Source of the DNA: CAZSDP01 sp964605665
GTDB lineage: Bacteria; Planctomycetota; UBA8108; UBA1146
NCBI GenBank assembly: GCA_964605665.1
Contig: CAZSDP010000001.1
Location: 267,150 to 331,149 of the forward strand
Direction of reading: 5' to 3'
Length of the DNA: 64,000 bases
The translations under genes were made by a program, and so were the position numbers. Below are positions 54,079 through 61,601 of the stretch, piece by piece. The notes under the pieces were generated by a model. That model made no database searches and was not told the origin of the DNA. It saw only the letters and a list, made by a program, of their open reading frames with translations. How positions within the stretch are numbered: position 1 is the stretch's first letter; each line of letters starts with the position of its first letter.

Positions 54079-54780
54079 TTGGCCGCCGAATCCTCGACGG
54101 AAAATCACGAGGACGGGCCGACGCTCGATGAGCGGTCTGGTGCGCCAGCTGACCTTGATGACCCAGCGGACCTCGATGACCCAGCGAACCTCGATGACGA
54201 TTTGGTCCTGATGGACCAATTTCAGAGTGGAGACGAAGCGGCATACGAGACGTTGGTCCGACGTCACCTCGATTTTGTCGTCAGACACGCCCGGAGGTAC
54301 GTCAACGACCTCGCTGGGGCTGAGGACGTGGCTCAAGACGTCTTTCTGCGGCTCTATCGCTCTCGAGATCGTTTTCGCGAGCCGAATAACTTCACCGGCT
54401 GGTTGGTCACCATCACCAGTCGGATTGCACTGAATGAGTTGCGAACTCGCCGGCGCAAACGGTGGGTTCCTCGATCGAGTCTCGAAGCAGACGATCCGGC
54501 GCAAGATTGGCGCCCCGGTAGTGAAGCGGACTCTCCTCCCGAAGATTCATTGCTCAGGGAGGAGCGAATCGTGGCGGTCAGGCAAGCGCTGGCGCGGTTG
54601 CCGGAGAATCAACGACAGGCGATTCTCTTACAGAAGTTCGAAGGATGGGATTTGGCGCAGATCGGAGAAGCGATGGACCTCTCCATCCCCGCGGTCAAGT
54701 CCTTACTACACCGAGCGCGAAGAGCCCTTGAGGCGATTCTCGCGCCGATCATTGGAGAAGAAGAGACGAGGCGCACATGA
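54079..54780 (+). CDS. ECF-type RNA polymerase sigma factor
   Basis: The 233-residue sigma-70 family protein starts at TTG after a strong AGGAGG. Region 2 (about 44-120) has GDEAAYETLVRRHLDFV, AEDVAQDVFLRLYRSRDRF and the aromatic FTGWLVTI; region 4 (about 165-225) has LPENQRQAILLQKFEGWDLAQIGEAMDLSIPAVKSLLHRAR. An acidic N-terminal extension of about 40 residues includes three copies of a six-residue unit DLDDPA. It is coupled by an ATGA overlap to a small membrane protein gene, the usual place for an anti-sigma factor. Confidence 0.93.
   Translation: MAAESSTENHEDGPTLDERSGAPADLDDPADLDDPANLDDDLVLMDQFQSGDEAAYETLVRRHLDFVVRHARRYVNDLAGAEDVAQDVFLRLYRSRDRFREPNNFTGWLVTITSRIALNELRTRRRKRWVPRSSLEADDPAQDWRPGSEADSPPEDSLLREERIVAVRQALARLPENQRQAILLQKFEGWDLAQIGEAMDLSIPAVKSLLHRARRALEAILAPIIGEEETRRT
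54151..54201 (+). repeat. In-frame 18-bp tandem repeat inside the sigma gene
   Basis: Three near-identical copies of the unit GACCTCGATGACCCAGCG, the third one truncated, encode DLDDPA units in the acidic N-terminal extension. The DNA is almost identical from copy to copy, suggesting a recent slippage expansion. Confidence 0.8.
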
Positions 54781-55217
54781 ATTCATCGTCGAATTCACCT
54801 CAATCAGGTCGCCGTGACAAAGATCAACAGTCCTCTGTGGATCGTTGGATCGACGAAGCGGTCGCAGCAGAACAGTCGCAGCCAACTGTTGACTCAGATC
54901 TCTTTCTCGCGCGATTGCGTCGTCAGATTGCACCGCTGGTCGTCCCTGCACGGCCACGACTTGTTCGGTCCTTCGCACTCGCTGCGATGGTACCCCTCGC
55001 ACTCGTCCTCTGGCTCCTTTTCCAGCCGGTCTCTCCGGAAGGCAACACCGATGACTTGCGAGTGGACGTCGCACTGATCGACGACCTCGACCTCCTCGAG
55101 TTGTTGAATGATCTCTCTCCTCAAGTGCTGGAGCAGATCGATCCGGAGCTCTTCGATCTCTACCTCGATTTGGAGCTGATCGAAGAGCTCCCCGTTGAAG
55201 TATTGGGGAACTCCTAA
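54777..55217 (+). CDS. Small single-pass membrane protein, candidate anti-sigma factor
   Basis: The 146-residue protein overlaps the sigma gene by four bases (ATGA). It has a basic N-terminal cytoplasmic region of about 60 residues, one transmembrane segment (FALAAMVPLALVLWLLF) near 66-82, and a strongly acidic, leucine-rich outer part (DLLELLNDLSPQVLEQ and further). I see no HxxxCxxC zinc anti-sigma motif. Its position and topology suggest control of the sigma factor, but this is inference. It is followed directly by a repeat-rich periplasmic protein. Confidence 0.75.
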   Translation: MNSSSNSPQSGRRDKDQQSSVDRWIDEAVAAEQSQPTVDSDLFLARLRRQIAPLVVPARPRLVRSFALAAMVPLALVLWLLFQPVSPEGNTDDLRVDVALIDDLDLLELLNDLSPQVLEQIDPELFDLYLDLELIEELPVEVLGNS

Positions 55218-56470
55218 TGAGCATGAACGCCCCCCTGATCACTATTTTTCGACTCCCTATCGGTTGCCGCACTTCGTGGCGAAGGGGTGTCTTGCTGCTC
55301 TTCCTGTGCTTTGCAACCTCCCTACCCTGCGTCACTGGCTCCCTCTTCGCTCAACCGGCAAGACAAGACACTGAGGGTTCCTCCGTCCGAGATGGATTTC
55401 CCAATGCAGAGGTTGATGTCCGCCGTCAACGAAATCGGCAGCGTTGGAAACAACTCCCCCCTGAGAAGCGAGCCGCTCTCCGGAGAGTCTTCCGCAACCT
55501 TCAAAGTCTGCCCCCCGCAAAGCGTCAGGCGATCATCGAGAAGCTGAGAAAAACCGATCCACAGATCGCCGCCCGCTTGATCCGAGGAAGCCGGGAGTTC
55601 CACCGCCATGACTCACCGTGGCAAGAAGAACGGCGAGAGCGCCATGCGCGCTTTCTCCGCGGACTCGGCGATCTCCCTCCCGAAGAGAGGGAGAGGATCC
55701 GAAGTCTGTCGCCCACCGAGTTTCATCAGTACATGCAACAGAGGTTGGAGAACCACCTCGCTGAGTATCGCGCTCAACTCTCCCCGCAGGAGCGTTCGCA
55801 GTTCGATGAACTCGATCGAAAAAAGCAATTCAGAGCTTTACGACGAGATGCATACCAGCGCCATCTCGAACGATACCGCTCCACCCTCGACCCATTTGAA
55901 CAAGAGAAATTCGACGCCCTCCCCAAGCGTGAACAGATGCGGGCGTTGCGCAGTCATTCGATTTCTCGTCACCTCCAGCGCTATCGTGAAAGCCTCTCCG
56001 AGTCAGAGCGAGCTCGCTTTGATGCGCTCGAGGAACGTGAACAGCGCCGGGAACTTCATCAGCATGCCCGTAGTCTTCGCGGAGGTCACCGATCGGGGAG
56101 AGACCAACATCGAGCACAGTCTCCCCTTCCGGCGTGGTTGAAAGGGAAGTTTGATTCTTTACAGCCGATTCCGCCGAGGGCTCTCCGGCACTGGATCGCA
56201 AATGGGGAGTTTCCTGAAAATGTGTCGATCGATCCCTCGACACTGAAATGGCTCGAGAGTCTCGACTCCGAGCAAAGGACGGAGCTCAGAGAACATCTCA
56301 GGCGTCTCCGCCCCTCCCCACGCAACGGGTTCCCAAATGGGGACCGCGACCGCTTCGAACGACGAAGAGAAGTGGGAAATCCGAAGGCGAAAAATCGGGG
56401 GCGAGAGAGAACTCGCTCCCCCGATAGTCCCCGTCCAGGAGGCATACGCTCATCTCGAAGTGGATTGTAG
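55217..56470 (+). CDS. Secreted, highly charged helical repeat protein (DUF3106-like)
   Basis: The ATG shares one base with the preceding stop (TAATG), showing tight coupling. The 417-residue protein has a signal peptide (VLLLFLCFATSLPCVTG) and is then rich in Arg, Glu and Gln. Early parts (LPPEKRAALRRVFRNLQSLPPAKRQAI) resemble DUF3106. In the middle, about residues 170-285, three units of 38 residues repeat the pattern of LxxFEQ-like / LSPQERSQFDEL / REQxRALR / RHLxRYR. CpxP-type periplasmic sensors are also charged and helical, so a stress-sensing role with the sigma system is plausible but inferred. Confidence 0.8.
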   Translation: MSMNAPLITIFRLPIGCRTSWRRGVLLLFLCFATSLPCVTGSLFAQPARQDTEGSSVRDGFPNAEVDVRRQRNRQRWKQLPPEKRAALRRVFRNLQSLPPAKRQAIIEKLRKTDPQIAARLIRGSREFHRHDSPWQEERRERHARFLRGLGDLPPEERERIRSLSPTEFHQYMQQRLENHLAEYRAQLSPQERSQFDELDRKKQFRALRRDAYQRHLERYRSTLDPFEQEKFDALPKREQMRALRSHSISRHLQRYRESLSESERARFDALEEREQRRELHQHARSLRGGHRSGRDQHRAQSPLPAWLKGKFDSLQPIPPRALRHWIANGEFPENVSIDPSTLKWLESLDSEQRTELREHLRRLRPSPRNGFPNGDRDRFERRREVGNPKAKNRGRERTRSPDSPRPGGIRSSRSGL

Positions 56471-56663
56471 TCTCGTCACATCTTCTCTGATGGGTCGATC
56501 TCTGATGAGTCGATGACCACACCTTCCCCCCAGGATGGCAGTCACCGCCGCCACGAGCCGGGGGACCAGGAAATTTCTGTGAAGTTTCTCTCCTTCTCAC
56601 CCGATATCAGCGATGCGTCGAAGCTCTACAGCGTTGCTGCAGTCGTCAGGAGGGAGTGGGCCA

Positions 56664-57095
56664 ATGTTCGGATTTTTCCTGCTCCTCGCCTTAGGGCTCT
56701 GGTTGATCTATTCCATTATCGAGTACGAATTTGGTCGTTGCGCCCTCGAAAGCTCTCAACACCTCTATCAGCAGCAATTGCGTGAAGCGGAGTCTCTACG
56801 CAAGAGCTACTGCGAAGCACTCGATCGACAGCCCGGCGCCGAAGCCGATGGCGCGTCGACGTCAGACAGTGCTGAAGATCAACTCCGAGAGCTCAACAAC
56901 GATCCAACCAGCGCTGAAGTCGCCGAGTTTGTTTCACCGAGACCGCGAGAACTCTCCCCGACTTCCGAACCAAAATTGCCGATAGAACCGGTCCTGAACG
57001 AGGTTCAACAGGCTGTCGATACCGATCCAGACCTGGCGGTGAGCGCGATTCGCCAGATGATCCACGATCGACCAAATCGGAGTCAAAACGGCTGA
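56664..57095 (+). CDS. Small membrane-anchored protein of unknown function
   Basis: The start is an ATG with AGGAGGGAG upstream, which overrides a longer frame. The 143-residue protein has one N-terminal membrane segment (FGFFLLLALGLWLIYSII), a helical charged middle and a C-terminal segment VSAIRQMIHD that faintly recalls the FliF C-terminus; I do not rely on that. It lies 193 bp after the sigma operon, in the same direction. Confidence 0.65.
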   Translation: MFGFFLLLALGLWLIYSIIEYEFGRCALESSQHLYQQQLREAESLRKSYCEALDRQPGAEADGASTSDSAEDQLRELNNDPTSAEVAEFVSPRPRELSPTSEPKLPIEPVLNEVQQAVDTDPDLAVSAIRQMIHDRPNRSQNG

Positions 57096-57177
57096 AACGC
57101 CCCCAATCCCCCGATTCACGAGCCTAAGCGCCCTTCGAGGCGCTCCGATGAATGCAGAAGTCCCCTTTTCATAAATA

Positions 57178-57205
57178 TTGACGCAATCTCACCCTGCGCT
57201 ACGAT
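57178..57205 (+). promoter_or_regulatory. Candidate promoter of the zinc-ribbon membrane protein gene
   Basis: TTGACG and TACGAT hexamers are separated by 16 bp, and the start would be about 80 bp before the ATG at 57295. The TTGACG box and the 16-bp spacing match the candidate at 2543-2570. Confidence 0.45.
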
Positions 57206-57294
57206 TGAGGTTTCGGGGATTCCCCTTTTTCAGACCCCCTGACACGTGAAACGATTGCGGACTGTTCTCCGCAGACGGAAGGAATGCTGCAGCG

Positions 57295-57792
57295 ATGGCT
57301 AAAGCCCCCCGTTCCAAGCGCCCAGCCCCTAAAAAAGTTGGCAAGGGCGGCTCGAAGAGTGCAGCACGGACACCGAAGAGCCGTACTCCCAAAAGAGCCA
57401 AGTCCCCATCCGCTCCCAAGGTCGCCGGAGCTTATGAAGTGATCTGCAGCGAGTGCTACAGCGATTTTGAATACAATCCGCAGACCTCGGCCTCACAGAT
57501 CACCTGCCCAGTTTGCATGCACGTCGGCCAAGTCGCAGAACGCGATGCACAAACCCGGATGCAAATCGCGAAGGGACGTGAAAAGTCGAAGTTCCTCTTC
57601 GGTTTGATCCCCGGCGTCTTAATGGTGATTGTCGGCTTGACTTGGATCAGCATGATCAGCGGAAACTCCAGTGGTGAAGAGCTCTCCGCAGGGATGAACT
57701 ACGGTCTCCTCGGAGCGACTTTACTGCTCTTCATCGTCACCATTTTTGGCGTTGCGAAATACGAATCCGCTCGGCATGAAGTGTATTTCTAA
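57295..57792 (+). CDS. Zinc-ribbon protein with two membrane segments
   Basis: The 165-residue protein has a very basic Lys/Pro/Ser-rich N-terminus (about 45 residues), then a zinc ribbon with CSEC and CPVC spaced by 16 residues, then two transmembrane segments (LIPGVLMVIVGLTWISMI and LLGATLLLFIVTIFGVA). It could bind nucleic acid or protein on the inner face of the membrane. I do not recognise a named family. The start has GGAAGG upstream. Confidence 0.75.
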   Translation: MAKAPRSKRPAPKKVGKGGSKSAARTPKSRTPKRAKSPSAPKVAGAYEVICSECYSDFEYNPQTSASQITCPVCMHVGQVAERDAQTRMQIAKGREKSKFLFGLIPGVLMVIVGLTWISMISGNSSGEELSAGMNYGLLGATLLLFIVTIFGVAKYESARHEVYF

Positions 57793-57852
57793 GTTGGCCC
57801 AAAGCTGACACAGATCACCCCTGTCGACTTCGGCTGAAGATCAGAAATAAGA

Positions 57853-57888
57853 AAGAAGCCCCGCACACTGAAGTGTGCGGGGCTTCTT
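57853..57888. terminator. Hairpin terminator between convergent genes
   Basis: A perfect 17-bp stem with a two-base loop lies between the zinc-ribbon gene and the convergent HEAT-VWA gene. The flanks are moderately T-rich on both sides. Confidence 0.75.
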
Positions 57889-57951
57889 CATTTCCAACAA
57901 CTCGCTCACACCAACCCAGTGACCAACACCGTCACCGAGTAGCTCGGATCT

Positions 57952-59694
57952 TCAACGAGGAACAAATGTTCCATAGTTCTCCTCTGCGAGCTTTCGCATC
58001 AACTCCTCTGCGGCTGGCTCAAGGTGAAATCCGATCGTATTGATCTTAACTTTCCGAATCTCATTCGCTTCTCGAACCGCCGCGAGGATTGCCGCAGAAT
58101 CGGTGATTTTCCCACTGGTGGGAGCACCGTCACTCAAGAAGAAGATGGTGTTTACCGAGGGGTCTTCGAGGGCCTTCATCAACGTGTCGTAGATGTTTGT
58201 CATCCCTCCCGGCTTCAACCCTTGGATGTAGGCCTGAGCCTCCTCTCGGCTCTCGTCGCTCATTTCAATCAGACTCGCCTGCCAAGGCTGGAAGATGCTA
58301 TCGAATGAAATCAAATTGAACTGAGTACCGAGTGGAAGTCCTCCGATGGCTCGGGAGAGTTCACTCCTCGCTACCTCGATTTTCTTTCGCTCTCCCTGAC
58401 GGCGCTTTCTGGTTCCCTTCTCCCCCTTTTTCGGCTCGACCCCGGTTCCTCCCCTTTTTCCGTCCTTCTTCTTCCCCTTCTCCTCCAAATCGACGATGTA
58501 CGGTTCCTCCATCGATCCGGAAACATCCACGATGAAGGTGACGAACTTACTGATCACGCGAAGTCCATAGTAAGTACCGGTCGAAGCATTCGCGGACTCT
58601 TCTCTCAGGCGATCGAACTCCTCGCGAGTGATCCCTTTAATCTCCGCGCTCTCTCCATGAATCTTCCACCAAGTGTTCCATGCGATCTTGTCTGGCCCAT
58701 AGTCCTGGCCAGTCAACCAAAGTAAGGTATCGGCAAGATCGTCTCGCACACGACCCGCTTCAGAACTCTCCAACGCATCGATCAGGGCTTTGACCACCTG
58801 GCGCCCACCAATCTTCCGGAGCGCCTGAACGGTCGCGATCTGTACTTCTGGATACTTGTCTTCCAACAGAGGGATCAGGACTGGGACAACGGCAGGATCG
58901 TGAGTTTCACCAAATATATCTGCACCGAGTGAGCGCACTTCCCAGAACCGACTCTCGAGCGCCTCGTGAAACACCTTGCTGTGCTCCTGAGCACCCAGAT
59001 CACGGAGAGCTCGGAGAACGCTGAGTTGTAGATCGACGTCATTGACCCGAAACATCTTGGCGATCGACTTCGTAGCACCTTCCGTCGCATGGAGACGAAT
59101 CATGTCAACCAACAACGGCTGGACTGCGATGCCGATCTTTCGATTACCGAGGAGCTTCTTACCGATGCCACCCACCTTGGGATCATCGGTAGCGATCAGA
59201 AGTTTCGCGACGATCTTCTGCGCCCTCGGCTTCAGACGTGGCAAAACTCGATAGCCTTTCGTCGTCAGCCACTCTACGCCATCGGGTTGCATCGTCTCGA
59301 TGAAAGACTCTTGGATCGTGCCCCACTGATACTCGTCCAACACTCGAAATCCGTGAGTGACGGCAGCCTCCACTGCGACCTTGTCTCCACGCGCTCCGAG
59401 CTGCCTAACGATCACCTCCAACAGAGCCTTCTCTTTACCTCCCTGGGCGAGAACATCCGCCAGATATCGACCCGCCGCGGGATCTTCACACTTTCCGAGG
59501 GCTTCGATGTGCGGGAGGCGAAACACCGCCTCTTCCCCCGCAGAATCCTCGTAGGCCTTCTTGAGAGCTGGAAAATCGGAGGGAATCAAGGAGGCGAAGA
59601 CGCTGTTACCAGGGACCACTAGAAGTCCTAGAAACAGGGTCCAGACGATCAGGAATCGGTTTTTGGGGGTTCCGAACCGGTGGCTCTGAATCAT
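57952..59694 (-). CDS. Secreted HEAT-repeat / von Willebrand A domain protein (paralogue 2)
   Basis: The 580-residue protein has a signal peptide (FLIVWTLFLGLLVVPGNSVFA), HEAT repeats from about 60 to 330 (for example LIPLLEDKYPEVQIATVQALRKIGG) and a C-terminal VWA domain with MIDAS DVSGS near 390 and LSDGAPTSG. Directly after the MIDAS motif lies a Lys/Gly/Arg-rich insertion of about 35 residues. It shares the layout of 11234-12664, including FDxxG-like spacing and a conserved C-terminal end (EENYGTFVPR here, EENGGRYVRIE there). The two are paralogues. Function is unknown; metal-dependent binding of a partner at the envelope is inferred. Confidence 0.85.
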   Translation of the reverse strand: MIQSHRFGTPKNRFLIVWTLFLGLLVVPGNSVFASLIPSDFPALKKAYEDSAGEEAVFRLPHIEALGKCEDPAAGRYLADVLAQGGKEKALLEVIVRQLGARGDKVAVEAAVTHGFRVLDEYQWGTIQESFIETMQPDGVEWLTTKGYRVLPRLKPRAQKIVAKLLIATDDPKVGGIGKKLLGNRKIGIAVQPLLVDMIRLHATEGATKSIAKMFRVNDVDLQLSVLRALRDLGAQEHSKVFHEALESRFWEVRSLGADIFGETHDPAVVPVLIPLLEDKYPEVQIATVQALRKIGGRQVVKALIDALESSEAGRVRDDLADTLLWLTGQDYGPDKIAWNTWWKIHGESAEIKGITREEFDRLREESANASTGTYYGLRVISKFVTFIVDVSGSMEEPYIVDLEEKGKKKDGKRGGTGVEPKKGEKGTRKRRQGERKKIEVARSELSRAIGGLPLGTQFNLISFDSIFQPWQASLIEMSDESREEAQAYIQGLKPGGMTNIYDTLMKALEDPSVNTIFFLSDGAPTSGKITDSAAILAAVREANEIRKVKINTIGFHLEPAAEELMRKLAEENYGTFVPR

Positions 59695-59758
59695 CGTTTC
59701 AGAATTCCTCTCAAGCCGGAGGGCTCCACCGGCGATAGATAGATTGTCAGTTCACCAA

Positions 59759-59927
59759 GGGCCTCCGCAGGTAACCCCTCTCCCTCGGAGGCCTGTTTTT
59801 TCGCAAGCTAGACCGTGTCAGATTTCACTCTCTCCTGACACGGACCGAGATCACCAAGGGCCTTCGAGTTACCCCCTCTCGCTCGAAGTGCCCTCTTTTT
59901 ATTGGGGAGCTTCTCACTGAGCTCCCC
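59759..59927 (+). repeat. Array of four stem-loops with pyrimidine-rich loops
   Basis: Four hairpins follow each other. Hairpin 1 (59760-59793): GGCCTCCG/CGGAGGCC, 18-base loop, followed by six T. Hairpin 2 (59813-59843): CCGTGTCAG/CTGACACGG, 13-base loop. Hairpin 3 (59858-59893): GGGC plus CTTCGAG pairing with CTCGAAG and GCCC with one bulge, followed by a T run. Hairpin 4 (59904-59927): GGGGAGCT/AGCTCCCC. Hairpins 1 and 3 share CACCAAGGGCC before the stem and a TACCCCCTCTC-like loop but differ by paired changes in the stem, as in a conserved RNA. T runs on the plus strand suggest this strand is transcribed. No known family is recognised. Confidence 0.55.
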
Positions 59928-60072
59928 AAAGAGCACTTCTCACGTGAACGACCTCACAAGACCGAGTGACTTGCGTCCGGAGATATCCCCAGTCATCCTG
60001 CCCCCCTCGTTGAGGAGTTGCACTCGCCAACGAAGAACCAACGTCTTTGAGCACGAACAACCGAGCGACAGA

Positions 60073-60123
60073 TTCTCTGCTCACACCAGTTCTCTGCTCA
60101 CGCCAGTTCTCTGCTCACGCCAG
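60073..60123. repeat. Three-copy 17-bp tandem repeat
   Basis: Three head-to-tail copies of TTCTCTGCTCACGCCAG, the first with one change (A for G), fill 60073-60123. This is a short minisatellite; there are no spacers, so it is not CRISPR. Confidence 0.85.
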
Positions 60124-60411
60124 CCGTCCATTGACGACCCGCGGCAGCACGGGGTCACGGCGATTCTGACGGCAGAAGGAGGGTGTGTCCATTCGTACTT
60201 TACAGTAGCCACGAGAACCTCTCCTCCGAATTGAGGCTGAAAGCGGTCAAGTCGCTCTCCGACTGTCGTTTCTCCAGGGGAGCCATGGCCTTGACCGCTC
60301 TCCCGACCTCACCACGTAAAGTCGAACCAGTCGTGTCAATCTCCGTTCCAGCTGTTGATCAGCTGAGAAAGCCGTCCAGTTCCACGAGTGGCCCTTGAGG
60401 AGCCAGATGCC

Positions 60412-61587
60412 TTGACCGAATTCAGCTCAGCGAATGCACCCCGCACCACCGGAGTAATACTGGGTCTCCTCCCCGCAGTGTTCCTGGCAGTCCTCCTCCT
60501 CGGGAATGAGAACTCCGTCGGTTGGCTTGGAGCTCACCCTCTGGAAACCCCTCGACTCCCCTATGACCAAAGCCTCTTGCAGCCAAAGAAACGAGACTGG
60601 ATCCGAAATCACCCTCCTCAAGGTGTTGCGGTGGGTCTCTACTCGATGGATCCGCGATTCGACTATCAGCAACACCTTGAAGAGGTGGCGGCCACTGGCG
60701 CACGTTGGGTCGAACTGATCGTGAACTACTACCAAGAGCGGCACGACTCCAGCAGTGTCGCCATCAACGACCGTCGCACTGCAACTCCAAAGAGAATACG
60801 CACCACAATTCAACAAGCGCACCAGCTCGGTCTCAAGGTTCACTTGATGCCAATCCTCTTGATACGTGAGCCTCGCGCACAGGACTGGCGAGGGACGATT
60901 ACCCCAATTGAACCGACACGTTGGCATCGCTCTTATCGAGAGTGGATGCGTGAGGTGGCCGAGGTTGCGGAGGAAAACTCAGTGGAAGCGCTCTGTGTCG
61001 GCAGCGAGCTCAATTCGCGGCAAGGAGAGAGATCAGAATGGCTGGAGACGATTGCTCGAGTTCGAGAGGTCTATCACGGGGCAGTGACCTATTCCGCCAA
61101 CTGGGATTCCTATGAAACCGTTTCGTTTCTCGATGCCCTCGACGCGATCGGCATGACCACCTATCACCCTCTCGTCTCTGGCACGAATTACGATCCGACA
61201 CTCGACCAACTGGTACAAGCCTGGCTTCCCCTGGAAGCTAAGCTGAGTCGCTGGGCGAGCGAGATCGATCTTCCAATGCTGTTCACCGAAGTGGGTTACC
61301 CTTCGATCGATGGAGCAGCAATGAGACCTTGGGACTACACCGCTCAAGGGCCTCCAGACGAACTTGAGCAGCATGACTGCTTGAGGGCATTCGAAGCGGT
61401 CTGGTCAGAATCAGAAGTGCTGACCGGAGTCTTCTTTTTCATTTGGTGGGGTGAAGGTGGCCCGCTCGATCGAGGGTATACTGTGCGCGGTAAAAAAGGG
61501 TGCGAAGTCATCGAGCGCTGGTTTCGTACCACTCTTCAATCCGGTGCCGCCGAGAACAGCTCTGCCCCAGCACAAACTGACGATTGA
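60412..61587 (+). CDS. GH113-like TIM-barrel glycoside hydrolase, membrane-anchored
   Basis: The chosen TTG (60412) has GAGGAG nine bases upstream; a GTG at 60388 is an alternative. The 391-residue protein has an N-terminal hydrophobic segment (GVILGLLPAVFLAVLLLG) as a signal or anchor. The barrel has VGLYSMDPRFDYQQHLEEVAATGARWVEL at its start, a likely acid/base glutamate in LCVGSELNS and a likely nucleophile in MLFTEVGYPS, the pattern of GH113 beta-mannanases and related TIM barrels. The fold is well supported, the substrate is not. It ends 14 bp before a second gene, probably one operon. Confidence 0.8.
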   Translation: MTEFSSANAPRTTGVILGLLPAVFLAVLLLGNENSVGWLGAHPLETPRLPYDQSLLQPKKRDWIRNHPPQGVAVGLYSMDPRFDYQQHLEEVAATGARWVELIVNYYQERHDSSSVAINDRRTATPKRIRTTIQQAHQLGLKVHLMPILLIREPRAQDWRGTITPIEPTRWHRSYREWMREVAEVAEENSVEALCVGSELNSRQGERSEWLETIARVREVYHGAVTYSANWDSYETVSFLDALDAIGMTTYHPLVSGTNYDPTLDQLVQAWLPLEAKLSRWASEIDLPMLFTEVGYPSIDGAAMRPWDYTAQGPPDELEQHDCLRAFEAVWSESEVLTGVFFFIWWGEGGPLDRGYTVRGKKGCEVIERWFRTTLQSGAAENSSAPAQTDD

Positions 61588-61601
61588 AACGCGGGTGAAT
61601 C

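Larger units (their letters stand above)
59695..60411. other. Long intergenic region with stem-loops and repeats
   Basis: These 717 bp between a divergent HEAT-VWA gene and a GH113-like gene hold a row of four stem-loops (59759-59927) and a three-copy 17-bp repeat (60073-60123), described separately. I see no protein gene. Confidence 0.6.

Noticed and set aside
52931..54211. A 426-codon plus-strand frame opposite selU
   Set aside because: Its product is rich in Arg, Pro and Ser without any recognisable domain, and it runs antisense to well-supported selU; it is a shadow frame of GC-biased codons.
56664..57095. FliF-like flagellar protein
   Set aside because: Only a ten-residue C-terminal segment is similar; the protein lacks the ring domains and no flagellar gene is near.
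60073..60123. Short repeat as a CRISPR array
   Set aside because: The copies are directly adjacent with no spacers, and no cas gene is present.
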